DNA of 64,000 bases, from assembly GCA_964019165.1 (NCBI GenBank), contig OZ025277.1, positions 14,154,681 through 14,218,680 of the forward strand. Reading direction: 5' to 3'. The position numbers were made by a program, and so were the translations under genes. Under the pieces are notes generated by a model that saw only the letters and a program-made list of their open reading frames with translations, made no database searches and was not told where the DNA came from. The DNA is from Mastigias papua. Its lineage: Eukaryota; Cnidaria; Scyphozoa; Rhizostomeae; Mastigiidae. Positions within the stretch are counted from its first letter, which is position 1. Each line of letters begins with the position of its first letter. Of the stretch, positions 1 to 30,558 are shown one piece after another.

Positions 1-797
1 GATGCATACACCAACTTAATAGAGCCAATGTGCCAGCTGTTTGTGTTGAAGAGTACAAGGTTGAAAAACTAAATCTATCAAGGCTTTCAGGACGTCTTTT
101 ACAAAAGATTCACCAACTTTTCCAGGTGCTCCAGATCAAACTTTTAAAAACTACCTGATATTTCCTCATTTTTAAAACTTATTATGAGTGACAAAATGGA
201 ACGCATTAACAGAAAGCCATTGTCTGCAATGAATGAAATCGCAATAAATCCTACCTCTGCAAGTCGGAAAAACAAAACTATGCTAGGAAAAGTGTTGTAA
301 AGAGCGTTTTCCTGGCAGCAAAAATAAATATTCTAAATTCCTGCAAAGCAATTTACGAAAATTTCCCTTAACTGTAAGTTATATTTCCAGCTGGTTACTC
401 AATTTAATAAGATAGAGCGCAGGTATATGGAGTTCAAACACACTTTTTGAAAAAACTTTCCCGCGAAACTCTTCGAGATTTCCAGACAGGATTGTCGTCG
501 AAAATTTAAGAATCGACTAATTTCTCCTTTTCTCAAGGCTCAAGTAAACAGAAAGATTCCCTGACTTCTCAAGGCTTTTAAGGCTTTCAAGGCTTTCAAG
601 GCTGTCCCTAGCCTCAAATTTAAGTCCCTGACTTTTCAGATTTTCCAGGCCCCTGAGGCCCCAAAGAACAATAGTTATAGCTGATATGCAAGGGGGCGCA
701 AACCATAGATATTTCCAAAACACTATTACCAGCTATCACCCCGTGGTCAACGTAACAATTGTTATACATATGTAGTATCTAAAACGGATACTCCTAC
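1..797. other. Intronic sequence at left edge
   Basis: Presumed intron of the thymosin gene; I found no terminal exon on the minus strand. A short tandem array of an AAGGCTTTC-like unit (about four copies) sits at 570-605. Nothing else recognised. Confidence 0.5.
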
Positions 798-18741
<17,944 letters not shown>

Positions 18742-21700
18742 TTTGGTCTGCCTCGTGTTTGTAATCGCTTTGGATTAGAAAATTCAAAAGAACGCCAAGA
18801 CCTTTCGTCCCTTAAAACTAAATGCTAAGCCTCCAACGTGATACGCACCAACACACCTTAGCGGAAGTCTAAGCTTGTATCACATGGGCACATTCCACCA
18901 ATCAACTATTCGAATTACCATTACGTAATAGCAATTTGCAGTGGGCCTGGTACAGTTGTTGTAGTGTCTTTTATTTATGTCGAAACTAATTAGTGTATAA
19001 TTTCAGACTTCATCGCAAAAATTACTTGCAGAAATTTGCTATTACAACTCTAAGATGCCGTGTAGAAGGAAGAAGTAAAAGAAAAATTGTGCACTTTGAT
19101 ATAGGAAGTACATGTAATCAATAAGGAAGCACTTAGATGAAGGACACGTAGAACCTGTACGTCGAAAAAACAACGAACTTGTAATACTTAAGACAGGAGA
19201 TCTAAGGAAACTTTCAATGCACTGCAGTCAATTAAAGTGCCAAGTGATTCGTAGAGAGGCATCCATTGAATACATATACTGTACAATATGCTGCGGCACG
19301 GGGGACTTGGGGCTTGCCTACCCTGCCCAGTTTTCTCCATGATTAATTTCTGTAATTGGTCCAAAAATCAAATAGAAAAGGTTTGATGAAGTGGTAGGTT
19401 CTACCAAGGTGTAATTCACTGTTATGTCATATTAATGTTGCTTGCATATTTTATTGTATGCTTTTTTAAATGGTGGCTGGCCCCACCCCTAATCTTAACT
19501 TTTACAATGCCAATAGCAATAAACGTAAAGTTAAAACTAAAATTAAGATTAAGAGACATCCAGTACTACAATGTGACCAACAGACGTCAAACAATAAAAG
19601 ACTCAGAGGATTTGGCATAGAGTTAGGCTCCAAATTGGGGAATGCCGAACTTCTAAAGCCAAAGTTTATGGTGTCACAAAACTAGAAGCTTCTAGGCAAA
19701 GGTGTTTCAATTTACACTAGCATGCATCGAATATGTATGCAAAAATCAATAGTACTTTTGCATCTAAGAGTACCTTTGGTGGCTACAATCGTTGCCAAAA
19801 ATACTTGGAACACCATATTATTTTGCAATTAAACAGCAATATATTCATTTGAGAAGGTACTGTTAGTAAAAGACCTCTTAAACGTAGCCAACTGTCCTGC
19901 ACCCTGAAACAATGTTGGGTTTTATAGACAGGACATTGCTGCACCGTAAAACAAATGAGGTGGAAGAGATACCACTGCTACATCACAGTTACACAACATT
20001 GTGTTGGGGAGAGGGAGAAGGCAAAGAAATTTGCGAAAAATCTGCAAAGCATTCCAACAATTTTGGCAACGATTGCAGCATAATTTCTGCCTGTTTTTGA
20101 TTCGGTAGAAAAGACTTTGCCTCAACCACGAAGCTAGTGGTGGCCACGGGGGGAGGGGGCATTCCATAGTCCATTGATCAAGGCCTACTTACTTACATTC
20201 TACCCAATTATATAATAATAATAATGATGATGCATATTTATACAGGATAGGCCTTTTTCAGTACATGTAAAGTACTGCTATCAATAAGGGTCCTGTTTAA
20301 AGAAACCTCTGACAACGTAAGAAATTAAGTACAAATGCTAGAAGTTCCGTGTGCTCAAACAGATATGATGTCATAACAGAGCGGCCCTGGGATAACAGCT
20401 CTACTCTATTTAAAATTGGCCGTAAATCTTACACCATAAGCCAAAGTCGACCAAAACAAAACCAAATATGGAAAACGATTGAACCATGTAAGATAAGTGC
20501 CAGTTGGTCAGGCCAAATATGGGACTTTTGAAGCAGACCATTGTGCTAGAATAGTATGGACGATATTTTATACGCTGAAATGACATGAAAGAAAATATTG
20601 ACAGCAAATAAACCCTACAACATTGGAGCAATCACATCAGACTATGAACCATTTATTTGCTTGCAAATGTAGAAAATACAACAGATGACGCAAGTAAAAA
20701 TTAACTTGAAAAAGGGAACGACTTAATGGTATCTATCGTATTTGTTATCGCCAAACACTAGTTTATGATTCATACTCTACAATGGTATATCAGATATGGC
20801 GTAAAGTAAAGCGTCCAGGCAGAGTTCCAGGTGCACAACTAGGACTTTCCAAAGGTACGGGGCCTAATCCACAAAAAAGGCACACTAAGCATTTTTGAAG
20901 AGGGTATAGCTTGGAACAATACTTCTCAGATTTAGGCACAGAAGAAACCGTATAGAAACTTTACTGATTTCATTGCTATTAAATATAATGGTAATTATAT
21001 GCTGATCTAGTAAAGAAGAAGTCAATAAGCTCCTTTGCAGCGTATCGTTTTATACAGACAGCTTCCATATTGTCGAAGAAAAAAGACACTGTACTTGAAG
21101 AAAAAGGTAGGGATCTAGACCTGCACATGCAAAGTCAGAGCACAACCTTGGAGGGTGTTTCTTTTCAAGAAGTCTTCTTGCTTACTTTTTCTTGGCTATG
21201 CTCAGGAATCATCTAGATAGTAGATTTCTTTTTTCTTTCTAGATGGCTTCAGCAAAAGCAGGCATATCCATGTCAAATGGGCATTTCGAGTGTTCTCATA
21301 AACCGGCTTTGTCTTCGAAAAAGTTTGAGTCAAACCAAAGACCCATGCACCTGCTTGGACATGAATCGCAAAAATGCAGAACATATTAAAACATCACCAA
21401 TTTGCATCTGATCCGTGGCAGAATATGCTCCGGGTCGAAATCGTTTATGCTGCTTCAGTATAGAAGCTGTACGAAATGTGAAAACTGTGTGCACTGCTAA
21501 AATTGTATACAGGAAGCCCTGCAAACAAACATCCTGATCTTCGCTGATCGGGAGGGGGGCAGCTAGGGGTGGGTTTTGAGCTGGTCATTTCGCGCACTTT
21601 CACATCTAATGACAATTTTAAAAAAACTGGCCAACTACCTTACTTCATAATTGTCCGAGAAAAGGGGCAATTTTATTTTTGTGAGGACAGATGCAGGGGC

Positions 21701-22510
21701 TTAGACCTCCAGGATTCCCCCCTGCAGTTGAGCTCCTGCTGTTCGTACTAGCATGAACTAAAGCTCTGGCAAGCAAGCCTGCCTTGCTGGAAAACATTTC
21801 AGTTGACGCTAGCTAAACGCCGCGGTAATGTACGTAATCACTAGCCACGCGGGGGGCGATGAGACTTATGATTTGTACCTTTCCCAGACCTTTTACTTTG
21901 CTGATTGTAGAAAAGCAACGCAGGTTTCTTTCTATGCATGTTTGATCGAAGCGCGTGTTCAAAAAGACGAAGGTATGCATATTCAGCAGAAAATTAAGCA
22001 AAATCAAAAGGAAAAAGAGTAGGAGAAAAATACGCAAACAATTTGCGGTAGGAAACAAAGCCAAATGATCTCAATAACGCAGAGCTCTTTAACTTGCAGT
22101 AATTAGCTCACGCTATTAATGCCGGTTGGTACCAATGAATACCTAGCCATAAGCGTGAACCAACTCAGAACAAATGAGTCGATAATTATACTAGATAAAA
22201 AGATCGTAAACTGTAAGGCGTAGTTTTATCAAACTGATCATCATTTTGCCATTACCAACAGTCACCATTGAATCCAATCTCATATAACTCGTCTACTGTA
22301 GTGTTATGAATTTCGTCTATGTATTTTGTCATATGTAGTTATTGAAAATGTGGAAAGTTGTTAAATCTTAGAGTATTTGTACGCAATGGAGTAGTGGAAT
22401 TCGAAATGGATTAACGAACTGAACTGAACTGAACACTGTTTCAAACAAGGAGGCAAGCCTGTGACGCATTTTAAGTGGTGTTGGGAGTTAACACACATCA
22501 CTGCATACAA
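18742..22510. other. Intergenic, upstream of the thymosin gene
   Basis: No convincing gene. Open frames of 60-80 codons are scattered on both strands without family resemblance. The stretch just above 18741 should hold the thymosin promoter; no clear TATA box is seen. Confidence 0.5.
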
Positions 22511-22514
22511 TTAC

Positions 22515-22905
22515 AAGCTTTTTTTATAAGAAACCGCTTCATAACAAATGTACATCAAGACGGCTAAGCAACTTAAGGAACTTTTACCACTAATGACAAA
22601 ATCCGCAAACAACTTTTCATTTTCAACTATTCTTATCGATGCATACAATCGAGAACTGGGAAGGCAAATTCACATAGTTTGTGCGTAAACCTTGCAACAG
22701 TGGCTCAGATTCGGGCTTCTGTTGAAACATGCAGTGTCTGTAGTGACCTGTCATGGCACTTAATACTTAACATGTCTATAGCACAGAACGGGCAGTTGAA
22801 ATGAAAGAACAAGTAAGGAACTGTAAGTGCCTAAATGTAGTCGAAAGAGGCCCCAAAATAAGAAACTCTTAGAACTAGGCCCGGCGCTAGGCTTACAAAA
22901 GGATA
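22515..22905 (-). repeat. Dispersed 'AAGGAACC' repeat, nearly full copy
   Basis: The plus-strand left end TTTTTTTATAAGAAACCGC and the right end near 22900 (minus strand: GGGCCTAGTTCTAAGAG) bracket about 390 bp. The inner minus-strand part includes AACTGCCCGTTCTGTGC and TGACAGGTCACTACAGACA, matching blocks of the copies at 10605 and 48815. Confidence 0.55.
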
Positions 22906-24034
22906 TTGCAACGGGTTCACTACAATCCTGCATGCCTCAGCGTATTGTAAACGAGATTAGCTTTATCATATCGACGTGACCGAGGCTTATCCTCTATTAA
23001 GAGTTGATTCATAGAAGTGTCAATACATATCACAATATCAAAACCATGAGGACAAAATTCACATGATAACTTAATCAGGGACTTTATGTAAGAAGATGAA
23101 TAGTTCGTTTCCCGCAGGTACTCTGACTTGAATTGAAAAGTGGATCGTGAGCAATATCTTGGCAAATTCCTCCATTTACCTTTACAATCCATTAGAAAGT
23201 AACAGGTGTATCTGTTTTCAATCAAGAACAGTGTCGACTTTAAAATGAACCTGTTTCAACAAATACTCAAGTGGCAAGCGACTGCAATTGCTCCATATCG
23301 CACTTCCGCAAGTACTTCATTACCTTTCTGTATGGCCAAACTACACTCTGCAAGTGACAAAGAGTGAGACAGCAACACAGTAATTTTAGCAAACTTCATA
23401 TGACTTTAATGTGTAGTGTACAAACTCACGTGGTCCAATAAACTTTTCTTCTTTTATAAAAACAATTTTCTAAGAATACCAGCCTCAAAATTGATGGGAA
23501 ATTAAGAACGAATAAAGAGCAAGCTGAGGCTGTAGCACTGTCGTAAAATGTATTTTTGGACAACGATGCATACGCTTTCCAATAACATATTGACACGAAA
23601 TGTCCTTTCCTTGTTAGCCTGAGGAGAATTGACAGTCTTGTCACTTCTCCCCTTTAACTTTCGTGAATAAGTCGCCCTTGTTGAAACACCCAATGATGTC
23701 TTATATATTGCCTAATGTCTCAACTGCCTACATCCCAAAAATTTAAAAAAAGATTCGAACAATTCAGCCTCAAAATCGTGGAAAATTAAGAACAGCCAGC
23801 CTGAACCTCAATTTTACCGGTTCTCAGAAACGAAAAGACCCTACTTATATAAACTATAGGTTACAGATGAGCTAAATTCATAGATAAGCTAAATGAATTC
23901 CTCTTATCTCACTTCAAACCAAACTAACTCCGCAATCAACTCAAACCTAATGTAACTAACAAATATATGGCACTAATTACCATATTACATTTCAGAATAA
24001 ATGCTAAGAAAGAACCCTAGATGTCTTACACACT

Positions 24035-24185
24035 TTTTATTATAAGGAACCGCTCTATAAGGAACCTGCATGCTAAATGTCAAAATATTTAAAGAACTTA
24101 AATTACTAAAGGAAACTTCCCGAATGAACTTTTCAAGTTTAAAACTTTTTATAGCAGCAAGCAATCAAGAATCTGGTTCCATTCA
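24035..24185 (-). repeat. Dispersed 'AAGGAACC' repeat, partial copy
   Basis: Carries TTATAAGGAACCGCTC followed by TATAAGGAACCTGCATGC and the spaced AAGAACTT and AAGGAAACTT blocks of the family. Confidence 0.45.
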
Positions 24186-24534
24186 TTTGCAGCCAAAATA
24201 CGAATAGATTGTTTGCTATGCTTGTATCAAAGTGCTTCATTGAGTATGCTTTATGCCTTTAGATTTTTACATTATGCTTTAACATTTATAAAACTTCCAT
24301 CCTATGGTCTTTGTGTGTTTGGCCTTAAGTATAGTCAAAATTAAAAGCAAAATTGAGAATTGCAATGTATTACCAGAGAAATATACTTACAGCTAGTTTT
24401 TAGGTTATAAATAAACACAAACATTAAAACTACTAAATTTACATATCTGTATTCATACAAATGAATATATACATACATATTTTTAGCATGTGCTGTGAGG
24501 AAATGGCAATTGAGCCTATAATGGAAGGGAGGAA

Positions 24535-25230
24535 GGAAGAAAGGACAGTAGGGTAACTAAGTTGATAAGGAGATAAGATCAAGTTTGTTGATGTGAGATT
24601 TGAAGCAAGATAAATTGTAGGATAGAGGGAAGGAAGTTGAAGGGCAGTGTGTTCCAAAGTTGACAAGTTTTTGAAATGAAAGATGATTTATGGGGAAGAG
24701 TTCATGGATTAGATAGCATGACTTGGAAAGGGTGTGATTCAGTAGAGTTTCTGGTGGGCTGAACATGTCTCAGTGGATCAGGAATAATATTCTAGACTTC
24801 AAGTGAGCAATGTCCAAGAAAATATTGATAGAAAATATAGAGATCTGCAACCAGAAAAGGATGAGGGGGAGAGGTTGGAGAGATCTGGTAAGGTTTGAAT
24901 TATTCGTGAGATGGATGGCTTTGGACTGGACTTTGTCAAGAAGATGTAGAGAAATTTAGCAGCATCACCCCAAACATGGAAACAGTTCTCCAGAGAAGGA
25001 CAAAATTGAGACTTGTATATAGTCAGCCACTAAGAAGGAGAGAAAACACCACAGGCTCTGGAAAGGAAGCCAAGTTTCTGAGATGCATGCTTAGCAATGG
25101 ACTTGATGTGGGGTTTCCAAGTCAGATTACATAACACTGAAAGCCCAAGCTGAGTGAAAGCAGACAAAAAACATCCAGACCACTCACGAATACAGGGGAG
25201 AAATATATATAATACATAAATGATAAAATA
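24535..25230 (-). mobile_element. Decayed non-LTR retrotransposon, 3' end of the RT ORF
   Basis: Minus-strand translation in shifting frames gives LGLSVLCNLTWKPHIKSIAK, KLGFLSRACGVFSPS, CPSLENCFHVWGDAAK, LLDKVQSKAIHLTNNSN and, nearer the end, FQKLVNFGTHCPSTSFPLSY. This is the order of the RT thumb/connection and C-terminal tail of CR1/RTE/Jockey-type LINEs (LG..D..L.W..H....K, PSLEYC..VW, KVQ..AI, LWN.LP). Several frameshifts and stops show it is dead. Confidence 0.8.
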
Positions 25231-25299
25231 TAGATGTTTTAAGATATTTGAAAACCATACTGTCATAGTTTATAAATGTTTAGAGTGATAACTTCATCA

Positions 25300-25469
<170 letters not shown>

Positions 25470-25513
25470 ACTCAAATAGCTCCAATCATAAAGAAATTTT
25501 TAAAGACATAAAT

Positions 25514-25570
25514 AGACCCTCAAGAAAAAATTCCAACTTTTAAAAAGTTGGAATTTTTTCTTGAGGGTCT
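25514..25570. repeat. Perfect 28-bp inverted repeat (hairpin)
   Basis: Two arms of 28 bp, starting AGACCCTCAAG and ending CTTGAGGGTCT, are exact reverse complements around one central A. It is set between (TA)n tracts. Such a palindrome could be a transposon end or a cruciform-forming site at a fragile TA tract. Confidence 0.93.
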
Positions 25571-25590
25571 ATATATATATATATATATAG

Positions 25591-25979
<389 letters not shown>

Positions 25980-26075
25980 TATAGAAATTAGAAATGGTAC
26001 AAAAACATGACAGAAGTACAGCAACATACCATACATACCATATGTAAAAGGGGAGAGCATTTGCAATGAAATAAT

Positions 26076-28329
26076 CTAAAGTTTACTTAGTGCATCACGA
26101 ATAGCATCTCTAAACATCTTCTGATACCTCAAAACACCCATGACATGGCCACAATCAATGCTCCTCATTTCTGAACTTGTCCAAATATCCACAGGACTTT
26201 GAATGTTGTTCATAGGTACATAGCTATCATGATTTGCTGACACAAATATGACTGCTGAGTTTGGATGAGGTTGAGCAAAATGCTCTAAATCTGTAAACTG
26301 ATAAAGCATAAAATCCATGTAGTCAATAGTATCTTGAGTGATAGAACTGCTGTTCCAACTATCAATCAAGGAATACTGTCTTAGAAGATCAAAATTAAGT
26401 CTCCCTGTGATGCTGCTCATCAAATTGGTTGATAGGTTATCTAGTTTCAGCAGAGAGTCAAAGTCCACAGCAAAAATACCAAGCTTTTTCTTATCAACAT
26501 CGTAATTTCTTAATCTCTTTGAATAATATAAATTTGTTCCATAATTATCTTCCATGAGCTCATTTCTGCCAATTAGTTTTAGCAAATCCTTTTTGCCTGA
26601 GGATTCCATGCTCATTGTATCTAAATCATCAGCATCACCAAAATTTCTTTTCCTACCCTTACAGTGCTCAGCATAGTTTGGACAATATTTCTCTAACAAG
26701 GTGGTATATTCTGGCTTTGCATTTAATTGCTCTTGAAGTACTTTCCATGAAACACTGTATTTCATAACACCCTATGAAGAAAGCAAAACTATGATAAAGC
26801 TTCTAAGACAAACATCAACTGCTTATCTAATGTCTATGCTACAACTATGATACAATATATATGTTATGATATATGATATGATATGATATGATATGATATG
26901 ATATGATATGATATGATATGATATGATATGATATGATATGATATGATATGATATGATATGATATGATATGATATGATATGATATGATATGATATTATATG
27001 ATATGATATGATGATGATATGATATGATATGATATGATATGATATGATATGATATATGATATGATATATGATATATGATATATGATATATGATATATGAT
27101 ATATGATATATGATATATGATATGATATGATATGATATGATATGATATGATATGATATGATATGATATGATGATGATATGATGATGATATGATGATGATA
27201 TGATGATGATATGATATGATATGATATGATATGATATGATATGATATGATATGATATGATATGATATGATATGATATGATATGATATGATATGATATGAT
27301 ATGATTGATATGATATGATTTGATATGATTTGATATGATATGATATGGTATGATAGCAATTGATATTCTAAGTCAATATAAACAGAGTTACTTAAAAATT
27401 ACTTTTCAATAATCAAAAATAAATGTTATTTACAAGCTATAAAGTAGAAGTTAATGCAGGCCTAAATCAGCAATTTTTCTGCCTAGCTTAGTAACCTGCT
27501 TGGAGCAGGAAATGTAGGTACGTTTGTATGCATGTACACAGTCCATTGAATTTGCCTGTCATGTTTACCTTGGTAAATACTGGGGCAGCTGTGCTCCAGG
27601 AAAGACATGGGACAATGGCAATTGGCTTGTTCCATGCACTGGCTGATATGGAAGCCATATGTCCTCCCATTGAAATACCTGTGACAGCAAGAGGGCCATA
27701 TCCTTTCTTCTCACACCAGTCCAACAGTGTCATCACCTCGAATGTTAACGCTACACCCATAACAAACAAATCACTGACATGCCTCAATCCAGATTTATTT
27801 TGACCTTTGGGTTTCCTGGACCCATAGAAAGGGTTTTCTACAATAATGGAAGCTACATCATTCTCTTTTACTAACGGCAACGCCATGAAATGTCTCCTTC
27901 GCCAATAGAAGTGGTCACCAGTCCCTGCAAGATGAATGCAAACAGGCCGTCTGAAAGCACTAGTAGAGGCTTTACTGTCTAACCAACTGTGTGGTATAAC
28001 CAGTTGGAATCGCACTTTTTCACTTTCCTTTGGCAAGGAGCCTGGCAAGATTTTATTCAATGGTGATCTAAATTCATACTCATAAACGTCTGCTATTCCG
28101 TTTTTCCCAGACCCCAACATTTTGATGTCGGACTGTCGACAGATGCTGTAATAATGGTCCATTAGGGAGCCATCACCACACTTCCAGCTATTCCCCTCGG
28201 GGCACCTTGTCTGTTTCATCAACTTAAATATGCGTTCAAGTAGACGTATATCTCCCCATCCCTTCGTGAAGAACTTCGGTGCTTGAATTGCAGCTTGTCC
28301 ACTTTACTACCGGCGCTTGTAACAGCCAT
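26076..28329 (-). CDS. ABHD18: ABHD18-like alpha/beta hydrolase, 2 exons, 5' frameshift
   Basis: Exon A is 27569-28329 and exon B 26076-26771, joined in phase 0 by GT-AG. Recognisable ABHD18 blocks: FFTKGWGDIRLLERIF, RPVCIHLAGTGDHFYWRRRH, ENPFYGSRKPKGQ, SDLFVMG, nucleophile elbow VTGISMGGHMAS, then PCLSWSTAAPVFTK. Exon B supplies the likely acid (VSANHDSYVP) and His (DCGHVMGV). The family's Ser-Asp-His triad is thus complete. The reading frame from the homologous ATG (28329, MAVTSAGSKVDKLQF) is +1 to the rest of the exon; a TAA at 28304-28306 blocks the downstream frame, so one base seems missing near 28277-28300 (mutation or assembly error), or translation starts otherwise. The protein ends -SKL, a canonical PTS1. 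The intron holds a large TGATA satellite. Confidence 0.9.
26863..27355. repeat. (TGATA)n pentanucleotide satellite
   Basis: Nearly 500 bp of ATATG/TGATA pentamers with TGATATA and TGATGATA variants fills most of the ABHD18 intron (26772-27568). Confidence 0.97.
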
Positions 28330-30558
28330 GTTGGGCTGTCAAGAGACATGTGACCTCGTTCTCACGGAACGGCATATGCAGGACTGAGGCAGGATGAGGT
28401 TGCTATGTGGGTGTGGGTGTAAGTGTGGGTGTGGATGGGATGTGAAACTCTGAAAGCTTGTCTGCTAACACACTTCTCAGCAAAGAATTGTCGTGCACTT
28501 TTTGATTGTCGTTTGAGGAGCTCTAAGAGAACTCAAATAAAGAGCTTTATCATAGCATTTGTCATAGCATAGCATTTGCAAAAGATGTGAAAATTGACAA
28601 TCTAGTATGTCTTTTTATGACAGATGTTTGGTCATGTGCTAAAAACTTTCCTAGCTTTCACATTGTTGCAGTACTAAAACGTTCGTAACACCTTAGCGAG
28701 AATGTCACACTGCAGCTTTTAACAGACAGGTACTTGAATACATAAGTCACCTGTACATATTAAGAGAGATATAGCCTTGAGAAGAAAATTTGAAAGTTTA
28801 ATTGCATATGAGCTCATCGACTTTCCTAGATCTCAAAAATCGTGTATTAACCATTTTTAACTTTTAGAGCAGTTGAGAACTACTGCTGCTGTCTTATAAA
28901 CCACTTACAAAAACATGCAGATAAGATTGTGAGTAATCTGCAAGGTCCTGACAGGAATGTCTAGACACAAGCATTCTGCTTGAGAATCACGCATTTGAGT
29001 CTTTTCTCACTCTCATACGCAAAAAATCTCACGTATTTTAAATATTTCCTTATGTACTCAATGACAAACCCATCGGAAATATGGGGAAGCGAGTGTCCCT
29101 ACTTTTGCCGAAGGATGATCCTCAGAATTCCTGTAGAGTCAAAGTGGGGGAATTCTCTTTAAAGATGTTCCCCTCGCATCTTACCTTTTTACGGAGTAAT
29201 AGTCATAAAAATATCACAATTCCTGTAGTTAGTGGCAAGCATGATAGTTGGGAGATGCACTCTACACCAAAGGAAAGGGCGTAGTTGCCAAAATTTTGCT
29301 CTGGGGTACATCCCAAGGTCCCTTTACTTCCATTTCTCAAGACTTCATTTACTCTCTCTAAGCCTCTCTAGGTGCTACTTGAGGGTGCTTTTCTTTACTC
29401 TTGGGAATTCCTTCTTTCCTAGGTTTCTTTTAAGCCTCTGCCTTTGAGGAGTGAATAGTAATGTATTTCAAGCCAATCTGGAGATGGCAGAATTTTCTGA
29501 AAAATTCTGTAACAAGGCAGAAATAACATCTCACTCATATTCAGTTTTACAACTTGAGAGCTCTGAGCATGGCACCCACAAAGCAAAATGTGGGCATGAC
29601 AGCACTGACTACCCAGCTAGAAAGTTTTACCCCTTTTGCCCCTAAAAATTATTAAACTGAAAGTATGTCTTTTTGCATAAAAACTCAGAAAATAGACAGT
29701 TGGACACAAAACAGCCAGTATATCAACATTTCTCAAAGATTTATCAATGATCTGATTATTATGTTTCTTTCTATAATGAATGTATCTCTAATTTAGAAAG
29801 AGCATTTTCCTAAATCTTAAGGGTGTGGTCCCAAGTGTCTTCTTGGGGGTGAAGACCCCAGGCACCCATCCTTCCTCTTTCCTACAGCTCCCAAATTTTC
29901 AGAGCTGGCTTCATTACTGGGTCAAGGTGGCAGATTTCCATTGACTGGAAATCTGAGAAGGCCGCCATAAGTTATGAAATGATTCGTTGGTGATAGCAAT
30001 GACCTCAAAATTTCAAAAGGAAAATGTGAAGGGGGTCCACAATCTAACACTTTTTATTTGTAAAGCAGTAAACAAGTCATAAACAATATTCACATATATT
30101 TACACCCATAAATGTTATTGAGAAACTGCCCCCCTACAATCATAAGATTTGATATCACATTTTTGATATCCCAATAATATCCCTCAATTCTTCAAATCTA
30201 ACCAAGGAAAATTAAATACAAAAGTTGCACACCTATTGGACACCCTCCAAACACATAAGTGCAGGACAAACTTACCTACTAAGTAAAGTACTTTACTAGT
30301 AAAGCGCCGATGGTTTATAAGGGAAAGCAGATAAAACCAGCCCAAAACAGAATGTGCTATGGATAAAAAAAGAGGCATGCAAAAAGGGGCAAGTAAAAAA
30401 TAAATGAAGTCAAATGATTTAATAGCTTAAAAAAACTTCCGATATTCCGATATCATGTGTATAATTTAATGCACAAAATAAAGATCAAACATACAAATAA
30501 TGGATACTAAACATATGTGAAATTTGCCGGGATTGAATAGAGTGATTAACTGCCACTC
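28330..30558. other. Intergenic between ABHD18 and LRRC57
   Basis: No convincing gene. A GTGTGGGTG-rich patch lies at 28405-28440, just upstream of ABHD18. Nothing else recognised. Confidence 0.5.

Noticed and set aside
22920..23225. 101-codon minus-strand frame
   Set aside because: No family resemblance and no splice or neighbour support; adjoins a dispersed repeat.
26994..27359. 121-codon Ser/Tyr/His/Ile frame
   Set aside because: TGATA satellite read-through in the ABHD18 intron.
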